From contig NZ_JH601103.1 of NCBI RefSeq assembly GCF_000245815.1, forward strand, positions 650,433 to 714,432: DNA of 64,000 nt. The letters are read 5' to 3'. Positions 59,529 through 64,000 of this stretch are shown here, piece after piece. This DNA is from Dolosigranulum pigrum ATCC 51524. GTDB taxonomy: Bacteria > Bacillota > Bacilli > Lactobacillales > Carnobacteriaceae_A. The position numbers and the translations under genes were made by a program. How positions within the stretch are numbered: position 1 is the stretch's first letter; each line of letters begins with the position of its first letter. The notes under the pieces were generated by a model. That model saw only the letters and a program-made list of their open reading frames with translations, was not told the DNA's origin and made no database searches.

Positions 59529-60422
59529 ATGACACAAAAATATGCCGTGCTGACGGTGAGTGGTCAATCGAATGCAGTCGGATATGACGAGTCGCCGGTG
59601 TATGAAGTGGGAGGTTACGCTCCGCATCCACGCTTGAAACAGTTGGGCTTATACGATGAGCATAACTTAACGATTATCCCGCTCACGTATAGTCCGGAAG
59701 ATGTGCAAGATATGCGAGCATTCTCACATCCAGCGACACCAGATAAGCTTGGGACGAAAGGGATTCATTTACCGCTAGGCCATTTGTTATTGGAACAATT
59801 ACCGGCCGATTACCAATTGTTGGTGATTCCGGTAGCTTACGGTGGGACGTACTTCGGCTCGGAGGAACATGGATTGGGCACGTATGACCCAGAGCAGATA
59901 CGCGATGTGAGACATTCACCGAAGTTGCGTTGGGGCGTGCAGTCAAGTTATTATAAGATGCTCCGGGATCGACTTGAGTATGCGTTGAACTTGCATCCAG
60001 ATAATGTGTATCTAGGTAATGTTTGGATTCAGGGGGAGAGTGATGCCGCCAATCATACAGTGCGGGCTCAATGGGAAGGGTTCAAGGAATTGGTGGATGA
60101 TTTTGTGCAGTATTTTGATCAGCATTTCCCGGAACGCATTGGGGCAACCTCTTATCGCGATGTGTGGTTCAATGTGGAGTCGACTCATTACTGGCAGGAG
60201 CTCGACAGTTATCAAGAAATTTTGGCTCATTATCGTCAGTTGCAGCCGGAGACCTATGTGGCGATTCCAGCTACGACCGATACGAATCAGTTCGCTGGAA
60301 CCGGTGCAACTACGGATACCTTGACAGCTCATTTTGGGAATAATGCATACGAAACTGTTATTGCTCCCCGAGTTTACGCTCAGATGAGAGCAGCTGGGGT
60401 GTTCGATGGGCTATTCGAATGA
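59529..60422 (+). CDS. nanS: NanS-like sialate O-acetylesterase
   Basis: This 297-residue SGNH-type enzyme lacks a signal peptide, so it is cytosolic. It starts with YAVLTVSGQSNAVGYDES, where the Ser of GQSN is the nucleophile, followed by APHPRLKQLG, DVQDMRAFSHP and VWIQGESDAANH, all close to E. coli NanS. NanS removes 9-O-acetyl groups from Neu5Ac so that NanA can use it. It lies 3.5 kb after the main nan operon. GGAGGG precedes ATG 59529. Confidence 0.88.
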   Translation: MTQKYAVLTVSGQSNAVGYDESPVYEVGGYAPHPRLKQLGLYDEHNLTIIPLTYSPEDVQDMRAFSHPATPDKLGTKGIHLPLGHLLLEQLPADYQLLVIPVAYGGTYFGSEEHGLGTYDPEQIRDVRHSPKLRWGVQSSYYKMLRDRLEYALNLHPDNVYLGNVWIQGESDAANHTVRAQWEGFKELVDDFVQYFDQHFPERIGATSYRDVWFNVESTHYWQELDSYQEILAHYRQLQPETYVAIPATTDTNQFAGTGATTDTLTAHFGNNAYETVIAPRVYAQMRAAGVFDGLFE

Positions 60423-60490
60423 TGTAAGACAGAATCATCTGTTGATCGGGAGAATAACACGATAGATGAGGTGTATCTTTGTGTGGGCTG

Positions 60491-60519
60491 TTGTATTACC
60501 GGGCAAAAAAATATATACT
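60491..60519 (+). promoter_or_regulatory. Promoter of the MATE transporter gene
   Basis: TTGTAT (60491-60496) and TATACT (60514-60519) have a 17-bp spacer, about 20 bp before the ATG at 60539. Confidence 0.6.
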
Positions 60520-60538
60520 GATGATAAGAGGTGAGTTG

Positions 60539-61912
60539 ATGGGAGATTTGACAAAAGGAACACCGTTGAAGCAGATTGTGCTATTTTCGGTGCCGTTGAT
60601 TATTGGGAATTTATTTCAGATGTTATATAGTGTGATGGATACGTTAATTGTTGGGCGTACATTGGGCGTTAAGGCGCTTGGCGGCATTGGAGTAGCTGGG
60701 AGTGTCATGTTTTTGATTTTAGGCTTCTCACAAGGGTTTACCGCAGGATTGACGATTCCACTGGCACAAGCTTATGGCGCACGTGATTATTCAAAAGTTC
60801 GCCGTAGTGTGTTGATTAGTTGGAGTTTTTGTGTGGGGATAGCGGTAATGCTTACGGGACTGAGCTTGACGATGTTGCCCCATTTACTGCGGTGGATGAA
60901 TACACCGGATGATTTGTATCAATTTACCTATCAGTATTTACAAATTATTTTATCGTTTATTATTGTGCCTATTTTTTTCAACTTATTAAGTAATATGATG
61001 CGCGCGCTAGGAGATAGTCGGACGCCGCTGTATTTTTTAATTGTAGCGACGGTAATGAACATTATTCTCGATTATACCTTGATTGTCTATGTGGGGATGG
61101 GAATCCGTGGTGCAGCCGTAGCGACCGTCTTCTCACAATTCTTAGCAGCGAGTTTATGTTGGATAGCCATTACCCAGAAGCTTCGTATTATTCGACCGCA
61201 TCTGAATTTCAGTCAGATGCGTTGGGAAGAAGTGAAGTACCATGCGTATATTGCTTTTCCGATGGCATTCCAAGTTTCGATTATTGCCATTGGAGCCACA
61301 GCAATTACAGTAGCGTTGAATAATATTGGATCATTAGCTGTAGCCAGTTATGTGGCGGCGCAAAGAGCCGATGATATTGTAATCTTAGTGTTGATGTCAT
61401 TCGGTGTAGCCATGGCAACCTATGCCGGACAAAATTTTGGGGCTGAAAAATATGACCGTATCCGCGAAGGCGTTAAGCAAATCTCAATCTTATCGGTTTC
61501 TATTGCGATCTTTTTTGGGATAGTTCTGCTAGTCTTTGGGGATTCGGTTGTGACGATTTTTGTTAGTGGGCAACCAGATCCACAGATGCTGGAGTACGGA
61601 CGACAATATTTCTTAATGGTCGCCCCGTTCTATAGTTTGTTATCATTATTATTTATATACCGGAATACATTGCAAGGAATTGGGAATAGCCGCGTGCCAG
61701 TGATTGGTGGTATGATGGAATTGGTGATGCGGGTCGGAGCAGCCTTTATACTGAGTCAAGTGATTGGGTTTTACGGATTAGCTATCTCGAGTCCGTTAGC
61801 GTGGTTGGGGGCAGTTATTCCCCTCGCCTGGACATATCACCGAGTGAAAGATGATCTGGCCAGTGTTAAGCAAAAAAAGGAAACGAACTCAATACCACCT
61901 ACCATTGATTAA
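60539..61912 (+). CDS. MATE-family efflux transporter
   Basis: This 457-residue membrane protein has twelve helices in two homologous halves. MATE motifs include GTPLKQIVLFSVPLIIGNLFQ, DTLIVGRTLGVKALGGIG, GFSQGFTAGLTIPLAQAYGA and FGVAMATYAGQNFGAEK (trimmed). It exports drugs or metabolites in exchange for sodium or protons; the substrate is unknown. ATG 60539 follows AAGAGGTGAG. An earlier in-frame ATG (60479) lies upstream of the promoter and is rejected. Confidence 0.92.
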   Translation: MGDLTKGTPLKQIVLFSVPLIIGNLFQMLYSVMDTLIVGRTLGVKALGGIGVAGSVMFLILGFSQGFTAGLTIPLAQAYGARDYSKVRRSVLISWSFCVGIAVMLTGLSLTMLPHLLRWMNTPDDLYQFTYQYLQIILSFIIVPIFFNLLSNMMRALGDSRTPLYFLIVATVMNIILDYTLIVYVGMGIRGAAVATVFSQFLAASLCWIAITQKLRIIRPHLNFSQMRWEEVKYHAYIAFPMAFQVSIIAIGATAITVALNNIGSLAVASYVAAQRADDIVILVLMSFGVAMATYAGQNFGAEKYDRIREGVKQISILSVSIAIFFGIVLLVFGDSVVTIFVSGQPDPQMLEYGRQYFLMVAPFYSLLSLLFIYRNTLQGIGNSRVPVIGGMMELVMRVGAAFILSQVIGFYGLAISSPLAWLGAVIPLAWTYHRVKDDLASVKQKKETNSIPPTID

Positions 61913-61987
61913 TGGTAGAACGTGCAGTGATTCGACCTATATAATGTAGAAACTATTTTAGATTAATAGCTAGGGAGGAAATAAGCC

Positions 61988-63349
61988 ATGTTAGAAAATG
62001 TAAAACAATTTGCAGAAAAGAACCGAGCGTTACTAGAGGAGTATTTACGCTTGGAGTCGGTCTCGGCGCAAGGGCGACAGATGATAGAGACGGCAGAGAT
62101 GGTGGCTCGAATTATTGAAGATAAGGGCGGTCAGGCAGAAATTCTGCACCTAGCTGACACGGAGGCTCCGCCTATTGTATATGGTGAGTTTTTGGCTGGA
62201 CCAGGTGGCAACGCAGAGAAGACGTTGCTGTTCTATAATCACTATGATGTGCAACCAGAAGATCCGATCGACGAATGGGAGACAGATCCTTTTGTGCCGA
62301 CAGAGCGGGATGGGAAGGTGTACTGCCGGGGTGTGTCGGATAATAAGGCCAATTTTATCGCACGGATTAATGCGATTGAGTACTGGTCCGAGCAAGCAGG
62401 TGGCCTACCGTGTAATGTGAAGTTCTTGCTGGAAGGGGAAGAAGAGATTGGAAGTCCTCATATTAATGCTTACTTAGCCCAATATACAGATAAATTTGCA
62501 GCGGATGCATGTATATGGGAATCAGGCGGGAAGGATGCTGCCGAGCGGATGGAATTATCTTGTGGTGTGAAGGGAATTGCGTACTTCGATCTAGCGGTGC
62601 GCACAGCAGCAACAGATATTCACTCTTCGAATGCAGCCGTGATCGATAACGCAGCGTGGCGATTAACCCAAGCATTAGCTAGTATGCGGAATGCTGACAA
62701 TGAGATTCTTATCGATGGGTTTTATGACTTAATGATTGAACCAACCGACTTAGAATATAATGTATTGGCGAAGATGCCATTTGATCGCCAGGCTTTACGA
62801 GACACATATGGTGTGAAGGGGCCTTTTATTACAGATAACTTACCTTATTCCGAAAAAGAAGCCCTCATCTTCTATCCAACGTTGACTATCAGCGGCTTAC
62901 TTTCAGGTTATGGTGGTAGTGGGGCAAAAACCGTCTTGCCCGCTCAAGCAAAAGCGAAGTTAGATGTTCGCTTAGTACCGGGATATAGTCCAGAAGCAGT
63001 CGAACAGTTGTTATGCCAACACTTAGATAAACACGGGTTCAAGGATGTTGAACTAACCCGATTAGCTGGTGTAATGCCGTTCAGAACAGATTTGAGTTCA
63101 TCGTTCATTGAAGTTGTCACTCGAGCAGCCCAGAAGACATACGGAGAGGAATCCGTTGTCGTAATGCCAAACTCAGCTGGAACCGGCCCAATGTACTCCT
63201 TTGGTCAGTATCTGAATGTACCTATTGTCGGCAGTGGGACAGAATACTATAACTCTGCCCCGCATGCCCCGAATGAACACATTCGACTGACAGATTACTA
63301 CCAAGGTATAGAGCATATGATTCATTTGCTCGCTGACTTCGGGCAATAA
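61988..63349 (+). CDS. M20-family dipeptidase
   Basis: This 453-residue cytosolic metallopeptidase has the M20 dizinc site: FYNHYDVQP (about 80), GVSDNKANF (about 118), LLEGEEEIGSPH (about 153) with the catalytic Glu pair, and ESGGKD (about 183). An inserted dimerisation domain follows, and the last metal-site region is YYNSAPHAPNEHIR near 425. It resembles carnosine-type dipeptidases and succinyl-diaminopimelate-like enzymes. GGGAGG precedes ATG 61988. Confidence 0.9.
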   Translation: MLENVKQFAEKNRALLEEYLRLESVSAQGRQMIETAEMVARIIEDKGGQAEILHLADTEAPPIVYGEFLAGPGGNAEKTLLFYNHYDVQPEDPIDEWETDPFVPTERDGKVYCRGVSDNKANFIARINAIEYWSEQAGGLPCNVKFLLEGEEEIGSPHINAYLAQYTDKFAADACIWESGGKDAAERMELSCGVKGIAYFDLAVRTAATDIHSSNAAVIDNAAWRLTQALASMRNADNEILIDGFYDLMIEPTDLEYNVLAKMPFDRQALRDTYGVKGPFITDNLPYSEKEALIFYPTLTISGLLSGYGGSGAKTVLPAQAKAKLDVRLVPGYSPEAVEQLLCQHLDKHGFKDVELTRLAGVMPFRTDLSSSFIEVVTRAAQKTYGEESVVVMPNSAGTGPMYSFGQYLNVPIVGSGTEYYNSAPHAPNEHIRLTDYYQGIEHMIHLLADFGQ

Positions 63350-63438
63350 ATCATACACATTATAGGAATTAATCACTTGTCATGTAACCTCCCTTGAAAA
63401 TACGAAATCCCCAGTGTTGAAAATAGTTCAGGATGCAT

Positions 63439-63472
63439 GCTCCTATCCAATTCATTATTCTAGGATGGGAGC
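63439..63472 (+). terminator. Possible terminator after the dipeptidase gene
   Basis: GCTCCTATCC (63439-63448) pairs with GGATGGGAGC (63463-63472) with one T-G pair. The following TCTGCTT is only weakly T-rich. I see no gene in 63350-63554. Confidence 0.45.
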
Positions 63473-63554
63473 TCTGCTTACCTAACTAGCAACAACCAAC
63501 AACACCGTGAGAATAGTAATCTTGGATTGTAACCAAGAAACATTAAATAATACC

Positions 63555-63583
63555 TTGACAAATATTACTATATAAAATATAAT
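63555..63583 (+). promoter_or_regulatory. Full-consensus sigma-A promoter
   Basis: TTGACA (63555-63560) and TATAAT (63578-63583) have a 17-bp spacer. It is the strongest promoter match in the window and points toward the tRNA genes. Confidence 0.85.
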
Positions 63584-63590
63584 ATAAGAG

Positions 63591-63625
63591 TTGATAGTTC
63601 GTCAGTAATGACGGGCAACTATTAA
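63591..63625 (+). other. Hairpin just after the consensus promoter
   Basis: TTGATAGTT (63591-63599) pairs with AACTATTAA (63617-63625), and CGTC/GACG pair inside. No terminator T run follows directly. It starts at about +1 of the upstream promoter. Confidence 0.5.
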
Positions 63626-63668
63626 TCATTGAGAAAATGACATCAAGAAAAAAATTTCAAAAAAAGTC

Positions 63669-63697
63669 TTGCATTTCATTTGATCATCTAGTATAAT
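63669..63697 (+). promoter_or_regulatory. Second promoter of the tRNA cluster
   Basis: TTGCAT (63669-63674) and TATAAT (63692-63697) have a 17-bp spacer, 23 bp before tRNA-Thr. Confidence 0.75.
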
Positions 63698-63719
63698 TAA
63701 TAAATGTCTTAAGCATTAC

Positions 63720-63792
63720 GCCGACTTAGCTCAGTTGGTAGAGCAACTGATTTGTAATCAGTGGGTCGAGGGTTCAAATCCTTTAGTCGGCA
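63720..63792 (+). tRNA. tRNA-Thr (TGT)
   Basis: A 73-base cloverleaf: acceptor GCCGACT pairs with AGTCGGC (63785-63791), the anticodon stem ACTGA/TCAGT holds loop TTTGTAA with anticodon TGT (63753-63755), and the T-loop is GTTCAAATC. CCA is not encoded. Confidence 0.95.
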
Positions 63793-63807
63793 TCAATAGA
63801 ATAAATT

Positions 63808-63879
63808 GCGGAAGTAGTTCAGTGGTAGAACATCACCTTGCCAAGGTGGGGGTCGCGGGTTCGAATCCCGTCTTCCGCT
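63808..63879 (+). tRNA. tRNA-Gly (GCC)
   Basis: Acceptor GCGGAAG pairs with CTTCCGC (63872-63878). The anticodon stem TCACC/GGTGG holds loop TTGCCAA with anticodon GCC (63840-63842), and the T-arm is GCGGGTTCGAATCCCGT. Confidence 0.95.
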
Positions 63880-63907
63880 TAAGGAATAATCATTTCTTAA
63901 GCATTAT

Positions 63908-63993
63908 GCCTGGGTGGCGGAATTGGTAGACGCACAGGACTTAAAATCCTGCGGGTGGTTGCACCCGTGCCGGTTCGACTCCGGCCCTAGGTA
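63908..63993 (+). tRNA. tRNA-Leu (TAA)
   Basis: An 86-base tRNA with a long variable arm (CGGGTGGTTGCACCCG). Acceptor GCCTGGG pairs with CCTAGGT (63986-63992, two wobble pairs), and loop CTTAAAA holds anticodon TAA (63942-63944). The cluster probably continues past the window. Confidence 0.93.
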
Positions 63994-64000
63994 CTTAGCA

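Noticed and set aside
63735..63929. Open frame across the tRNA genes
   Set aside because: It is made entirely of tRNA-Thr, tRNA-Gly and spacer sequence.

Overview
The window looks like chromosome of a low-GC Gram-positive coccus of the order Lactobacillales. The ribosomal and RNA polymerase genes, the many GTG/TTG starts behind strong Shine-Dalgarno (SD) sites, the lipoproteins and surface proteins, and the FNR-like and LytTR-type control sites all fit. Family Aerococcaceae is a reasonable guess, but the sequence alone does not fix the genus. I saw no prophage, insertion sequence or CRISPR array.

Layout. 1-3840: end of a maltodextrin ABC permease gene and a large secreted pullulanase. 3900-10355: two lipoprotein genes (one an ApbE-type FMN transferase), a LytS/LytTR two-component system and a CstA-type transporter that it probably controls. 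10387-31140: information-processing core (rpmG-secE-nusG, rplK-rplA, rplJ-rplL, rpoB-rpoC, rpsL-rpsG-fusA, tuf), with two tandem SEDS genes, a LURP-one gene and a uracil permease gene placed between rplL and rpoB. 31154-33146: a reverse-strand ABC-2 exporter. 33383-41710: a 1468-residue secreted nuclease, MgtC, a DUF1858/DUF438 pair and a reverse-strand NADH oxidase. 41969-56130: a large sialic acid locus. 56144-60422: a PPC-domain protein, a 46-residue membrane peptide, a metal P-type ATPase with a separate HMA protein, and a NanS-type esterase. 60491-63993: MATE transporter, M20 dipeptidase and the first three genes of a tRNA cluster.

The most striking observation is the NADH oxidase gene at 40293-41651 (minus). 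It is intact except for one in-frame TGA at codon 42, exactly where this family has its redox-active cysteine. A stem-loop with a GGA apical loop begins a few bases after the TGA and has the geometry of a bacterial SECIS element. The best reading is a selenocysteine-containing NADH oxidase; a nonsense mutation is the alternative. No sel genes are in the window, so the rest of the genome must decide.

The sialic acid locus forms a full pathway. A secreted sialidase with a CBM40-like domain releases sialic acid, perhaps as 2,7-anhydro-Neu5Ac, because a NanOx-like Gfo/Idh/MocA oxidoreductase follows it directly. An ABC importer and a sodium symporter provide uptake. A NanM-like lipoprotein, two YhcH proteins, NanA, NanE, NanK and an RpiR-type regulator complete it, with a NanS esterase nearby. 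The two main promoters of the locus share a 78-bp module with two TTACAA elements 21 bp apart. Two other regulatory arrays stand out: three 9-bp direct repeats at exact 21-bp spacing before cstA, and three promoters with an FNR-like box centred near -41.5 before the metal ATPase and HMA genes.
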